A program made the translations under genes and the position numbers. From Brachybacterium vulturis (lineage in GTDB: Bacteria; Actinomycetota; Actinomycetes; Actinomycetales; Dermabacteraceae), in NCBI RefSeq assembly GCF_002407185.1, contig NZ_CP023563.1, forward strand, positions 186,001 to 250,000: DNA of 64,000 nt, read 5' to 3'. The notes under the pieces are model-generated. The model worked only from the letters and a program-made list of their open reading frames with translations. It was not told the origin of the DNA and made no database searches. Shown here one piece after another: positions 41,714 through 52,722 of the stretch; the stretch's first letter is position 1; the number at the start of each line of letters is the position of its first letter.

Positions 41714-42354
41714 ACGCTGAGTCCCCCGACCCCGCCGATGCCCCCGCCCCGCTGCGTGTGGTCCTCGTCGATGACGAGCACCTGATCCGATCAGCGCTGG
41801 CCACGATGCTCTCCCTCGAGGCCGACCTCGAGGTGCGAGGAGAGGCCGCGACGGTCGCCGACGGCGTCCGTCTCGTCGGCGCCGAGCAGCCGGACGTGGC
41901 AGTGCTCGACCTGCAGCTGCCCGACGGTGACGGCCTCGAGCTCGCCGCGCGGATCGCCGAGGCCTCCCCCGCCACCCGCTGCCTGATCCTCACCTCGCAC
42001 GCCCGACCCGGATACCTCAAGCGAGCACTCGCCCAGGGGGTCCTCGGCTTCCTGCCCAAGACCACCTCGGCCGATCAGCTGGCCCGCGCCGTGCGCGCCG
42101 TCGCCGACGGACGCCGCGTCATCGACCCGGAGCTCGCGGCGGAGACCATCTCCTCCGGGGACTCGCCCCTGACCCCGCGGGAGGCGGACGTGCTGGAGTT
42201 CGCCGCGGATGGTGCCGCGATCGAGCAGATCGCCCGCCGCGCCCATCTCGCCGAGGGCACGGTGCGCAACTACCTCTCCAGCGCGCAGGCGAAGCTGCAG
42301 GCCGCCAACCGGCATGAAGCGGTCGCGCTCGCGCGGCGCCAGGGCTGGGTCTGA
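41710..42354 (+). CDS. NarL/LuxR-family response regulator
   Basis: A 214-residue regulator. The receiver domain carries acidic pocket residues in VVLVDDEHL and the phospho-Asp at Asp67 (VAVLDLQLPDGDG). The C-terminal LuxR HTH (about 150-212) has LTPREADVLEFAADGAAIEQ, then HLAEGTVRNYLSSAQAKL. It is the partner of the preceding kinase (ATGA overlap) and probably controls the upstream exporter genes. Confidence 0.94.
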   Translation: MNAESPDPADAPAPLRVVLVDDEHLIRSALATMLSLEADLEVRGEAATVADGVRLVGAEQPDVAVLDLQLPDGDGLELAARIAEASPATRCLILTSHARPGYLKRALAQGVLGFLPKTTSADQLARAVRAVADGRRVIDPELAAETISSGDSPLTPREADVLEFAADGAAIEQIARRAHLAEGTVRNYLSSAQAKLQAANRHEAVALARRQGWV

Positions 42355-42378
42355 GCGTGGAGCCGCTCCGCCCGCGCG

Positions 42379-42463
42379 CGGTGTGCATCCAGTGGCGCTG
42401 AGCCAGCACACACCCCGGATATACGGCGACGTCTGCTCACCTGACGCCGATGGATGCACACCG
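42379..42463. terminator. Long inverted repeat between convergent genes
   Basis: CGGTGTGCATCCA (42379-42391) pairs with TGGATGCACACCG (42451-42463). An inner GGCG/CGCC helix (42394-42397 with 42445-42448) follows across a 2x2 internal loop. GTGTGC (42381-42386) could alternatively pair with GCACAC about 20 nt downstream. It lies between the response regulator and the ABC binding-protein gene. Confidence 0.6.
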
Positions 42464-42524
42464 GCCGCGCCCGAACACCACCGACCGCACCCGCGCCCAC
42501 CGATCGGGGCCCCGGCGGCGGGCC

Positions 42525-43550
42525 TCAGGCGTCGGCGCCCTCGGCGAAGCTCGCATCCACGATCCCGGCCACGTCGATCGGCTCGGCGTACGTGATCTGC
42601 TCGGCCTCGATCCACACCGCCTGCATCGCCTCGAGCTGTTCGGGCTGCGGGGCGAGGTCGGGCAGGTAGGAGTACATCGGCGCGGACTTCAGCACCTCGA
42701 GCTCCTGGCCCAGGGTGTCGGTGAGGATCTGGTAGACCTCGTCGGTCTGCGTGCCGTCGCTCGAGAGCTCCTGGGAGCCCCGGGCGAGTGCCGAGAAGAA
42801 GCCCTGCGCGAGCTCACCGCCGACGAACGTCTCGGAGTAGAGCACTCCGGTGCCGGTGGTGCCCTGCTTCGGGACCGCCAGCGGTGAGGCGACCCCGGCC
42901 TCCTCCATCGCGGTGGAGAAGGGCGCCGAGGGGGTCGCCGCGGCGACGGAGCCGTTGGCGATGGCGGGCTCCTGGTCGGGGGTGGAGAGGTTGGAGACCT
43001 CGACGTCGTTCAGGGTCAGCCCGCCCTCCTCGAGCATGGCGGCCAGCAGGTAGCCGCCGGTCGCGCCGGGGCCGCCGGCCACGCCGATCTTGCGGCCCGC
43101 GAGATCGGCGACCGTGGTGACCGAGCCGTCGTCGATGAGCTCCTGACTGACCTCGAGCGCAGTGGGCGAGTTCTCCGGGTCGCCCGGGGAGATCCCCATC
43201 GAGCCGACGATCTTGAAGGCCAGTCCCTGGTCCAGGGCGTTGAACATGCCGGCGCTGAAGCCCGCGATCATCACGTCGAGCTGGTCGTTGGCGAGCATCG
43301 GGATGCCGTCCTGGCCGGACTTCAGCGGGGTCAGCTCGACGGTGATGCCGGCCTCTGCGAAGTACCCCATCGCGTCGGCGACGTAGAGCGGGGCGAACAG
43401 GGAGGACGGCACGTGGCCGACACGAACTGTGCCGGACTCGGCCCCGGAGCCCTCACCGGACTCCGTGCCGGTCACGGCCGGACCGCAGGCGGCGAGGGTG
43501 CCGCCGAGGGCGGCGGCGGAGGCGAGGGAGAGCAGGGCGCGACGTCGCAT
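42525..43550 (-). CDS. ABC importer substrate-binding lipoprotein (NMT1/SsuA/TauA-like)
   Basis: A 341-residue secreted lipoprotein. The signal LLSLASAAALGGTLAAC ends in a lipobox Cys. The mature domain has VRVGHVPSSLFAPLYVADAM and GYFAEAGITVELTPLKSGQD, with DVMIAGFSAGMFNALDQGL, as in nitrate/sulfonate/taurine binding proteins. Substrate is not clear; aliphatic sulfonates, nitrate or a thiamine precursor are all possible. It is third in an ATPase-permease-binding protein operon on the minus strand. Confidence 0.88.
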   Translation of the reverse strand: MRRRALLSLASAAALGGTLAACGPAVTGTESGEGSGAESGTVRVGHVPSSLFAPLYVADAMGYFAEAGITVELTPLKSGQDGIPMLANDQLDVMIAGFSAGMFNALDQGLAFKIVGSMGISPGDPENSPTALEVSQELIDDGSVTTVADLAGRKIGVAGGPGATGGYLLAAMLEEGGLTLNDVEVSNLSTPDQEPAIANGSVAAATPSAPFSTAMEEAGVASPLAVPKQGTTGTGVLYSETFVGGELAQGFFSALARGSQELSSDGTQTDEVYQILTDTLGQELEVLKSAPMYSYLPDLAPQPEQLEAMQAVWIEAEQITYAEPIDVAGIVDASFAEGADA

Positions 43551-43599
43551 CAGGGATTCCTTGGGGTGAGTGGGGCGAGAGGGGTGAGGGACGGGAGGA

Positions 43600-44471
43600 T
43601 CAGGCGCTGCGGCGCCAGGGCAGCAGCAGCTTCTCGCTGCGGCTGAGCAGCGTGGTCAGGGCGGCACCGATGATGCCGATGACCAGCAGGCCCACGTAGA
43701 GCTTCTCGGGGATGAACAGCTGCCAGGAGTTCCAGATCAGGTAGCCGAGACCGGTGGTGGAGGCGCCGGTGAACTCCACCGCGGTGACCACCACGACGGC
43801 GGTGCCGGTGGCGGTCTTCAGACCGGAGAACACGAAGGGCATCGCCCCGGGCAGGACCACGAAGCGGAAGCGGGCGAAGCCGGTGGCGCCGTACGCCGTG
43901 CCCGCCTCGAGCAGCTGGCGGTCGATCGCCCAGACCCCGGAGACGGTCGCGATCTGCATGACGAAGAAGGTCGTGATGAACACGGCGATGATCTTCGGCA
44001 GCTCGGTGGGTCCGAAGATCATCAGCAGGATCGGGAAGATCGCGATCTTGGGAAGCGGGTACAGCGCGCTGAACAGCGGCCCGAAGGCGGCGTTCAGGGC
44101 ACGCGAGGAGCCCATCAGCAGGCCCACCACGATGCCGGAGAGCGCGCCGAGACCGCCGCCGACGAGCAGTCGCAGCAGGGTGGGGCCGGTGTGCTGCCAC
44201 AGCTCGCCGTCCAGCGCCATCTCCCCCAGGGCCATGAGGATCGTGGTGGGCGGCGGGAAGAAGCGCGGGTCGATGATCAGCAGTCGCGCACACACCTCCC
44301 ACAGCAGCACCAGCACGATCGGGGCGGCGATGGAGAGCACCAGGTCGCGGGTGCGCAGTCGGCTCTCCCGGGAGCGGTGGGCCCGGGCCGCCACGAGGGT
44401 GCGCTCGGCGCGCTCGTCCGCGACGCCCTGACCCGCGGGGCTCTGCTCGGTTTCGCGGTTCTCGATGGTGC

Positions 44472-44475
<4 letters not shown>
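43600..44475 (-). CDS. ABC importer permease (SsuC/TauC-like)
   Basis: A 291-residue permease with about six hydrophobic segments. The EAA coupling loop is LLEAGTAYGATGFARFRFVVLPGAMPFVFSGL. VLLWEVCARLLIIDPRFFPPPTTI is a typical N-terminal region. The ATG at 44475 overlaps the ATPase stop (ATGA). Confidence 0.92.
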
Positions 44476-45257
<782 letters not shown>

Positions 45258-45398
45258 GGGATTCTCCCTCGGCCCCGTCGGCGGCAGACGGTGCGGGACG
45301 TGGCGGAGCGGACTCGGACCCGCTCACTGTAGGAGGTCACGGGGCTCCTCCGGCCCTCATCTCACTGCCCGGACAGAATGAGACAGACGGGTCCGCGG

Positions 45399-45791
45399 TC
45401 ACCAGAGACGATCGGCACCCGCCAGGCTGTCGAAGGCCTCGTCCGCGCTCACCAGGGGAAGGCCCCGACGGATCGCCTGCGCGACGATCATCCTGTCGAA
45501 GGGATCCCGGTGATCCCACACGAGCGAACCGGCGAGGATCGAATCGGCGGAGTCGATGGGAAGCGGCGTCGCGCACCACCTCTCGAGATGCTGTGCGTAG
45601 TCGAGGATGAGGGACTCTGCTCCCGGCAGCTTGCCGATGCGGACCTTGGTGGCGATCTCCCAGGCCGATGCTGCGGAGACCCAGACGATGGTGTCCGGAT
45701 CGGCGAGCGCGTCTTCGGCGGCGGGAGTGAGCTTCCCCGGTTCCGCCAACGCCCAGAGCAGCACATGGGTGTCCACGAGCAGCTCGGTCAC
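45399..45791 (-). CDS. vapC: PIN-domain ribonuclease toxin (VapC-like)
   Basis: A 130-residue PIN protein. Acidic metal ligands appear as Asp7 (LLVDTHVLLWAL), Glu in AASAWEIATKV, Asp in DPFDRMIVAQA and Asp in VSADEAFD. It probably cleaves RNA when free of antitoxin. GTG start at 45791 overlaps the antitoxin stop (GTGA). The gene pair is a type II toxin-antitoxin module. Confidence 0.9.
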   Translation of the reverse strand: MTELLVDTHVLLWALAEPGKLTPAAEDALADPDTIVWVSAASAWEIATKVRIGKLPGAESLILDYAQHLERWCATPLPIDSADSILAGSLVWDHRDPFDRMIVAQAIRRGLPLVSADEAFDSLAGADRLW

Positions 45792-46072
45792 GCGTCGCCC
45801 TCCCAGGCCCGCAGCTCCTCCTCGGGGAGCTCCTCGAAGAAGGTGTCGGGGACCTGGAACCGCAGGAACCCCATCGGGCGCCGGCGGTCCCCCTGGGGCG
45901 GTGCGTCGACGGGCACGAGCCGGGCGACCGCGGTGCTCCCCCGGGAGATGACGATCTCGCTCCCCGTCTCCACCTCGCGCAACAGCGAAGAGAGGCGTGT
46001 CTTCGCCTCCTGGACCTTCACCACCCGCTCAGGGTGCTCCGGCCTGCTTTCCGGGACCGTCTTCGCGCTCAT
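45788..46072 (-). CDS. Phd/YefM-type antitoxin
   Basis: A 94-residue antitoxin. The N-terminal DNA-binding part has VVKVQEAKTRLSSLLREVET, then GSEIVISRGSTAVARLVPVD, the classic Phd/YefM pattern. The C-terminus (FLRFQVPDTFFEELPEEELR) would wrap the VapC-like toxin and includes the PDTFFEELPEEEL motif common in PIN partners. It is upstream of and overlaps the toxin gene, so it is translated first and probably autoregulates the pair. Confidence 0.9.
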   Translation of the reverse strand: MSAKTVPESRPEHPERVVKVQEAKTRLSSLLREVETGSEIVISRGSTAVARLVPVDAPPQGDRRRPMGFLRFQVPDTFFEELPEEELRAWEGDA

Positions 46073-46138
46073 GTCACCACAGTACAGCGGATCCGACCAG
46101 CTGGACAGGCACCTGGTCGACCAGTTTCCGCACCCTGG

Positions 46139-46618
46139 TCAACCTCGGGGATCGGCGACCCGTTTCCGCCGCGATCGGAAGAACTCCCGCAGCAGCTCGC
46201 CGCACTCCTGGCCCCGCACCCCGGTGGTGAGCTCCGCGCGGTGGTTCAGCCGCGGTTCGCGCACCAGGTCATAGAGCGATCCGGCGGCCCCGGCCTTGGG
46301 GTCCATGGCGCCCACGACGAGGCGCCGGATGCGGGCCAGCACGATCGCGCCGGCGCACATGGTGCACGGCTCGAGGGTGACCACGAGCGTGCAGCCGGTG
46401 AGGTTCCAGCGACCGGTGGCCGCGGCCGCGCGGCGCAGCGCGAGGATCTCGGCATGCGCGGTGGGGTCCTCGTCGGCCTCGCGGCGGTTCCCGGCGGTGG
46501 CGAGGACCTCGCCGTCGGGGCCCACCACGACCGCGCCGATCGGGACGTCGGCCGGCTCGCGGTCGGCGGCGGCGCGGGCCTCCTCGATCGCCAGACCCAT
46601 CAGTTCGTCATCGGTCAT
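46139..46618 (-). CDS. tadA: tRNA-specific adenosine deaminase TadA
   Basis: A 159-residue deaminase that makes inosine at the wobble position of tRNA-Arg(ACG). The zinc site is complete: TAHAEILAL (His, catalytic Glu) and [11 protein letters not shown] (two Cys). The [20 protein letters not shown] and [18 protein letters not shown] regions fit TadA. The start at 46618 is chosen from the family N-terminus. It is divergent from upp, with only 28 bp between start codons, so promoters must overlap or lie inside the genes. Confidence 0.92.
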   Translation of the reverse strand: MTDDELMGLAIEEARAAADREPADVPIGAVVVGPDGEVLATAGNRREADEDPTAHAEILALRRAAAATGRWNLTGCTLVVTLEPCTMCAGAIVLARIRRLVVGAMDPKAGAAGSLYDLVREPRLNHRAELTTGVRGQECGELLREFFRSRRKRVADPRG

Positions 46619-46646
46619 GGGGTCATTGTCCGGTAGATTCAGCCCC

Positions 46647-47285
46647 ATGCGCGTACTCGAGATCGACCACCCCCTCGTCGCCCACAAGCTGTCGGTGCTG
46701 CGCAATCGCGCCACCCACTCCTCGGTGTTCCGCCAGCTCGCCGATGAGCTGGTGACCCTGCTGGCCTACGAGGCGACCCGCAACGTCGCCGTGGCCCCGG
46801 CGGAGATCGAGACCCCGGTGACCACGATGACCGGCACCCGCCTGACCAACCCCAAGCCGATGGTGGTGCCGATCCTGCGCGCCGGCCTCGGCATGCTCGA
46901 CGGCCTCACCCGCCTGCTGCCCACCGCCGAGGTGGGCTTCCTGGGCATGGTGCGCAACGACGAGACCCTCGAGGTCACCACCTATGCGAACCGTCTGCCG
47001 GACGATCTCTCCGGCCGTCAGTGCTTCGTGCTGGACCCGATGCTGGCCAGCGGGAACACCCTCATCGCATCCTGCCAGTACCTGCACGAGCGCGGCGCCC
47101 GCGACATCACCTGCGTGACGCTGCTGTGCGCCCCGGAGGGCCTGCGGAACCTGGAGGCGGCCCTCGATCCGGCGATCGACCTCACCGTCGTCACCGCGGC
47201 GATCGACGAGAAGCTCGATGAGCGGGGCTACATCGTGCCCGGCCTCGGGGACGCGGGGGACCGCCTCTTCGGCGTCGTCGACTGA
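46647..47285 (+). CDS. upp: Uracil phosphoribosyltransferase
   Basis: A 212-residue enzyme that makes UMP from uracil and PRPP. PRPP-binding segment is [16 protein letters not shown], and the uracil-binding end is [39 protein letters not shown] is the other family signature. The length matches the family. The ATG at 46647 is used because the frame upstream is antisense to tadA. Confidence 0.96.
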   Translation: MRVLEIDHPLVAHKLSVLRNRATHSSVFRQLADELVTLLAYEATRNVAVAPAEIETPVTTMTGTRLTNPKPMVVPILRAGLGMLDGLTRLLPTAEVGFLGMVRNDETLEVTTYANRLPDDLSGRQCFVLDPMLASGNTLIASCQYLHERGARDITCVTLLCAPEGLRNLEAALDPAIDLTVVTAAIDEKLDERGYIVPGLGDAGDRLFGVVD

Positions 47286-47302
47286 GCCGACGAGGTCCGT
47301 CG

Positions 47303-47328
47303 ATTGACCCCACCCTGGCGAGGGGTCA
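47303..47328. promoter_or_regulatory. Inverted repeat between upp and ureA
   Basis: TTGACCCC (47303-47310) and GGGGTCAA (47321-47328) are perfect 8-bp arms with a 10-nt gap, 18 bp after the upp stop and 39 bp before ureA. It could be the upp terminator, or an operator overlapping a -35-like TTGACC of the urease promoter. The sequence alone does not decide. Confidence 0.5.
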
Positions 47329-47366
47329 AGATAAGGGCTCTGCCCCCGTCCGTCGAGGAGTGTGCG

Positions 47367-47669
47367 ATGTTCCTGAGTGTCCACGAGCAGGAACGGCTCA
47401 TGGTCCATCTGGCCGGGAAGCTCGCCCTGGAGCGCAAGGAGCGCGGACTCACGCTCAACCTCCCGGAGGCGACCGCCCTGATCACCTCGTACCTCCTCGA
47501 GGGCGCGCGGGACGGCCAGTCCGTCGCCGATCTCATGGAGGGCGGGCGCTATGTGCTGGGCCGTGACGACGTGATGGAGGGCGTGCCCGAGATGCTCGCC
47601 CAGGTGCAGGTCGAGGCGACCTTCCCCGATGGGACCAAGCTGGTCACCGTCACCCACCCGGTGCAGTGA
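47367..47669 (+). CDS. ureA: Urease gamma subunit
   Basis: A 100-residue UreA of normal length. It begins [20 protein letters not shown] and contains [20 protein letters not shown], both family signatures. Start at 47367 is backed by GAGGAG 7 nt upstream; the frame is open further back. It is first of the ureABCFDG operon. Confidence 0.96.
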   Translation: MFLSVHEQERLMVHLAGKLALERKERGLTLNLPEATALITSYLLEGARDGQSVADLMEGGRYVLGRDDVMEGVPEMLAQVQVEATFPDGTKLVTVTHPVQ

Positions 47670-47679
47670 AGGGCGCGCG

Positions 47680-48244
47680 ATGAGCAACGAGAAGCCTCCG
47701 CAGGATCCGGCCGCCGCGCCGGCGATGGAGGAGAACCCCTTCGACAACCCGGCGCTCGGTCCGGACGGCTCCCCCGAGCCGCCGTCCCACCCGTCGGACC
47801 ACCCCGGCCGCGAGTACGACCGCGACGAGGTGGTGCGCAGCTCCGGCGTGGGCGCTCCCAGCGAGCCGCGCCGTTCCGGCTCCGGCAGCCGCCAGGCACC
47901 GCGGCGCGCCACCGACGGCGCGGTGGACCAGCGCGCCCCTGTCATCCCCGGGGAGATCCTGCTCGCCGATGGGCCGGTGCTGCTGAACGCCGGCAGCGAG
48001 CCGATCACGCTGCGGGTGGTCAACACCGCCGACCGACCCATCCAGGTCGGCTCCCACTTCCACTTCGCGGAGACCAATCCGGCGCTGGACTTCGACCGCG
48101 CGGCAGCTCGCGGCAAGCGTCTGAACATCGTCTCCGGTGGCTCCGTGCGCTTCGAGCCCGGGGCCGAGGAGGATATCCAACTGATCGACTTCCGCGGCCG
48201 ACGCATCGCGCTGGGCTTCCGCGGGGAATGCGGAGGTCCGCTCG

Positions 48245-48252
<8 letters not shown>
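47680..48252 (+). CDS. ureB: Urease beta subunit with N-terminal extension
   Basis: A 190-residue UreB. The standard domain starts near residue 88 ([20 protein letters not shown]) and includes [22 protein letters not shown] and [16 protein letters not shown]. The first 87 residues are Pro/Glu/Asp/Ser-rich and probably disordered ([20 protein letters not shown]); most free-standing UreB proteins are about 100-130 residues. In some bacteria UreA and UreB are fused, but here UreA is separate, so the extension is not a fused gamma subunit. It overlaps ureC by 8 bp. Confidence 0.93.
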
Positions 48253-49954
<1,702 letters not shown>

Positions 49955-49956
49955 CG

Positions 49957-50688
49957 ATGCCGGGAACCTCCACCACCAGCGCTGCCGCCTCGCGCACCGC
50001 GGCGCTGTTGCTGCTCGGCGACGGGCGCCTGCCCGCCGGCGGCTATGCGCACTCGGCCGGTCTCGAGCAGGCGATCGCCCGCGGCTGGGTGCGCGACGCC
50101 GCCGACATCGCTGACCATCTGCGCGGCCGGATCCACACCACCGGGCTGGTCAGCGCCTCCTTCGCCGCGGCCGCGCAGCACCGGACCCGCCTCGCGCTCG
50201 GGGCCGGGGACCTCACCGGGCTGCGCGCACAGCTCACAGAGCTCGATCGGGAGCTGATCGCGCGCACCCCCTCCCCCGCTCTGCGGAAGATCGGGCAGGA
50301 CCTGGGCCGCATGCTGCTGCGGGCCATGCGCTCGATCGTCCCGGAGCAGGCCGCAGTGCTCGCTGCCGCCGGACCCGTGCTGCAGCAGCCGATCGCCTAC
50401 GGGGTGGTCGCCGCCGCGCTCGGGCTCGACGCCCGGGACGCGGCCGGGGTGGTGCTCTACGACTCCGCCGCGACCCCGGCGGTGGCCGCCGTCAAGCTGA
50501 TGAGCATCGACCCGTTCGCCACCCACCGCTGTCTCGCCGAGCTCGCCCCCGACCTGGACCGGCTGGCGGAGCGAGCCGCCGCGCACGCCGCCTCCGACCC
50601 CCGCGAACTGCCCTCCCACGCCGCCCCGCTCACCGACATCGCCGCGGAGCTGCATTCACATCATGACCAGCGCCTCTTCGCCTCCTGA
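49957..50688 (+). CDS. ureF: Urease accessory protein UreF
   Basis: A 243-residue helical chaperone that joins UreD and UreG in nickel insertion. LLLLGDGRLPAGGYAHSAGLEQA is the typical N-terminus, and SPALRKIGQDLGRMLLRAM and GVVAAALGLDARDAAGVVLYD follow. ATG at 49957 lies 2 nt after the ureC stop. The 3' end overlaps ureD by 26 bp. Confidence 0.92.
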   Translation: MPGTSTTSAAASRTAALLLLGDGRLPAGGYAHSAGLEQAIARGWVRDAADIADHLRGRIHTTGLVSASFAAAAQHRTRLALGAGDLTGLRAQLTELDRELIARTPSPALRKIGQDLGRMLLRAMRSIVPEQAAVLAAAGPVLQQPIAYGVVAAALGLDARDAAGVVLYDSAATPAVAAVKLMSIDPFATHRCLAELAPDLDRLAERAAAHAASDPRELPSHAAPLTDIAAELHSHHDQRLFAS

Positions 50689-51568
50689 GCTCGCCGCCCC
50701 GCTGCCCGCCTTCGCACAGGTCGAGACGGGCCGCGGGCGCCGACGCACCCGTCGCGGCTCCTTCCTGTGCCATGCGGTGATCGCCACCGAGCTGCGTGCC
50801 GGACGCACGGCGATCTCCCGCCTGCGGGCCGACACCCCGCTGTCGCCGCGTCCCACGATCGCCAGCGGCGAGGAGCCCTTCGTGCGCGGCGGGGACGCGG
50901 CCAGGATCCGGATGTCGGCGAGCGCGGCCGGGCCCGTCGGCGGCGACACCTATCTGCTGGATATCCACGTGGGCGCCGGCTCCACGCTGGTGCTGCGGGA
51001 CGTCGGCGCGACCCTGCTGCTGCCCGGTCCCCACGGCGAGCTCTCCCGCTGGGTGACGCGGCTGCGCATCGACGACGGCGCGACCTGCCTCTGGATCCCC
51101 GAGCCCGTGATCGCCGCCCGCGGCTGCCGTCACGAGCACGTCATCGAGGCCGAGCTGGCCGCCGGCGCCCGGCTGCTGTTCCGCGAGGAGCTCGTGCTGG
51201 GCCGCCACCGCGAGGAGCCGGGCTCGCTGTCCGCCCGCCTGAGCGTGCGCCGCGACGGTGCGCCCACGGTGAGCCAGCAGATCGACCTGGGCCCCGACGC
51301 CGCCGGATCGCGCTCCCCCAGCGTGCTCGGCGGCCATCGCGCCGTGGGCAATGTGGTCGTCGTCGATCCCGAGGGGGCACCCGGGCCGGCCGCCGCCACC
51401 CCCGACACCGGGAGCGCGGTGATGCGGCAGGATCCGTGCACCGTGCAGATCTCGGCGCTCGCCGCTGACGCCCCGGCTCTGCGCCACCGCCTCGACCTCG
51501 GCATGGACCTGCTCGGCCCGCCGTGGTCGGCCGCTGCTCCGCGCGGCTGGTCCGCCGTGCCCCGGTGA
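50663..51568 (+). CDS. ureD: Urease accessory protein UreD
   Basis: A 301-residue UreD/UreH that binds apo-urease and UreF. The beta-rich pattern is clear in ADTPLSPRPTIASGEEPFVR, DTYLLDIHVGAGSTLVLRDV and EELVLGRHREEPGSLSARLS. It sits between ureF and ureG, whereas many operons place it last. ATG at 50663 overlaps ureF. Confidence 0.92.
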   Translation: MTSASSPPELAAPLPAFAQVETGRGRRRTRRGSFLCHAVIATELRAGRTAISRLRADTPLSPRPTIASGEEPFVRGGDAARIRMSASAAGPVGGDTYLLDIHVGAGSTLVLRDVGATLLLPGPHGELSRWVTRLRIDDGATCLWIPEPVIAARGCRHEHVIEAELAAGARLLFREELVLGRHREEPGSLSARLSVRRDGAPTVSQQIDLGPDAAGSRSPSVLGGHRAVGNVVVVDPEGAPGPAAATPDTGSAVMRQDPCTVQISALAADAPALRHRLDLGMDLLGPPWSAAAPRGWSAVPR

Positions 51569-51607
51569 CCGCCGTCCCACCACCCACCACCACCCATCGG
51601 AGGAACC

Positions 51608-52354
51608 ATGAACACTGAGACCACCACCCCCCACCGGGCCCTGCGCCTGGGCGTCGCCGGCCCCGTCGGCACCGGCAAGAGCTCGACCATCGCGAACCTG
51701 TGCCGGGCCCTCGCCGAGGAGTTCCGGATCGGCGTGATCACCAACGACATCTACACCGACGAGGACGCGCAGTTCCTGCGCGCCGAGGGCGTGCTGCCGG
51801 GCGAGCGGATCCGCGCGGTGGAGACCGGGGCCTGCCCGCACACCGCCATCCGCGACGACGTCACCATGAACCTGCTGGCGGTCGAGGATCTCGAGCGCGA
51901 CTTCGACCCGCTGGACATCGTGCTGGTCGAATCCGGGGGCGACAACCTCACCGCGACCTTCTCCCCCTCCCTGGTCGACGCCCAGCTGTTCGTGCTCGAC
52001 GTCGCCGGCGGCGGGGACGTGGCGCGCAAGGGCGGTCCGGGGATCGGCCGGGCGGACCTGCTGGTGATCAACAAGGTCGATCTCGCGCCGTACGTCGACG
52101 TGGATGTCGCACAGATGCTGGCCGACGCCTCCGACGCCCGTGAGGGTCGCGCGGTGATCGGGGTGTCGCGGAAGCAGCCGGAGACGGTCCAGGCGCTCGC
52201 GGGATGGGTGCGGCAGATGCACAGCGCGTTCACCGCGGGTGGGCACATCCCGCAGGATCCGGGCCCGATGGCCCCGCACTTCCATGCCGATGAGGACGGA
52301 GAGGGCGGCTACATGCACTCGCACGAGGAGACGGCCGCCGGCCACTCGCACTGA
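51608..52354 (+). CDS. ureG: Urease accessory GTPase UreG with His-rich C-terminal tail
   Basis: A 248-residue SIMIBI-class GTPase that delivers nickel. P-loop is GPVGTGKSS (about 18-26), the nickel-site CPH is in [14 protein letters not shown], the conserved [13 protein letters not shown] is present, and NKVDLAPYV is the base-recognition motif. Unlike many UreG proteins, the last 25 residues are His/Asp/Glu-rich ([20 protein letters not shown], ending GHSH). No ureE is in the operon, so this tail may store or hand over nickel in its place. AGGAACC precedes ATG at 51608. Confidence 0.94.
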   Translation: MNTETTTPHRALRLGVAGPVGTGKSSTIANLCRALAEEFRIGVITNDIYTDEDAQFLRAEGVLPGERIRAVETGACPHTAIRDDVTMNLLAVEDLERDFDPLDIVLVESGGDNLTATFSPSLVDAQLFVLDVAGGGDVARKGGPGIGRADLLVINKVDLAPYVDVDVAQMLADASDAREGRAVIGVSRKQPETVQALAGWVRQMHSAFTAGGHIPQDPGPMAPHFHADEDGEGGYMHSHEETAAGHSH

Positions 52355-52370
52355 CCTCGAGGCCGCCTCG

Positions 52371-52429
52371 TGCCCCGTCTCCGTCCCGCCATGTGAACAG
52401 GGTCTTGCTCTCCGGGAGGGGACGGGGCA
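52371..52429 (+). terminator. Urease operon terminator
   Basis: TGCCCCGTCTCC (52371-52382) pairs with GGGGACGGGGCA (52418-52429), one G-U wobble, beginning 17 nt after the ureG stop, with a 35-nt loop. Confidence 0.65.
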
Positions 52430-52439
52430 TCCTCGTGCC

Positions 52440-52553
52440 ATGACCTCGAACGCCGCATTCCGCGAGACCACCCGCCGGGTGGTCCGCTCCGCGATGCGCT
52501 CGATGATGTCCATGATGATGATGCCGATGATGCATCGTCAGCCGAGCCTCTGA
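52440..52553 (+). CDS. Candidate Met-rich 37-residue peptide
   Basis: A short frame with 10 methionines in 37 residues, clustered as MRSMMSMMMMPMMH after a basic helix (FRETTRRVVRSAM). Met clusters can bind Cu(I) or pack in membranes. It starts 10 nt after the urease terminator. No good ribosome site is near the ATG (GGGAGGGG lies about 20 nt upstream), so translation is uncertain. Confidence 0.35.
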   Translation: MTSNAAFRETTRRVVRSAMRSMMSMMMMPMMHRQPSL

Positions 52554-52722
52554 GCGCTCACGACTCCTCCGAGGTCGGCTGACAGGAGCCGGCCGGAAGG
52601 CGCGGGCTCCAGGTGCTTCCGGGAGCACACCCCTGAATGATCCGCCTGCGGGCGTCGATCCCAGGGATCCCGGGTCCACCAGCCGCCGCGCTCACCGCGC
52701 CGCACCTCGGAGAACTCGCATC

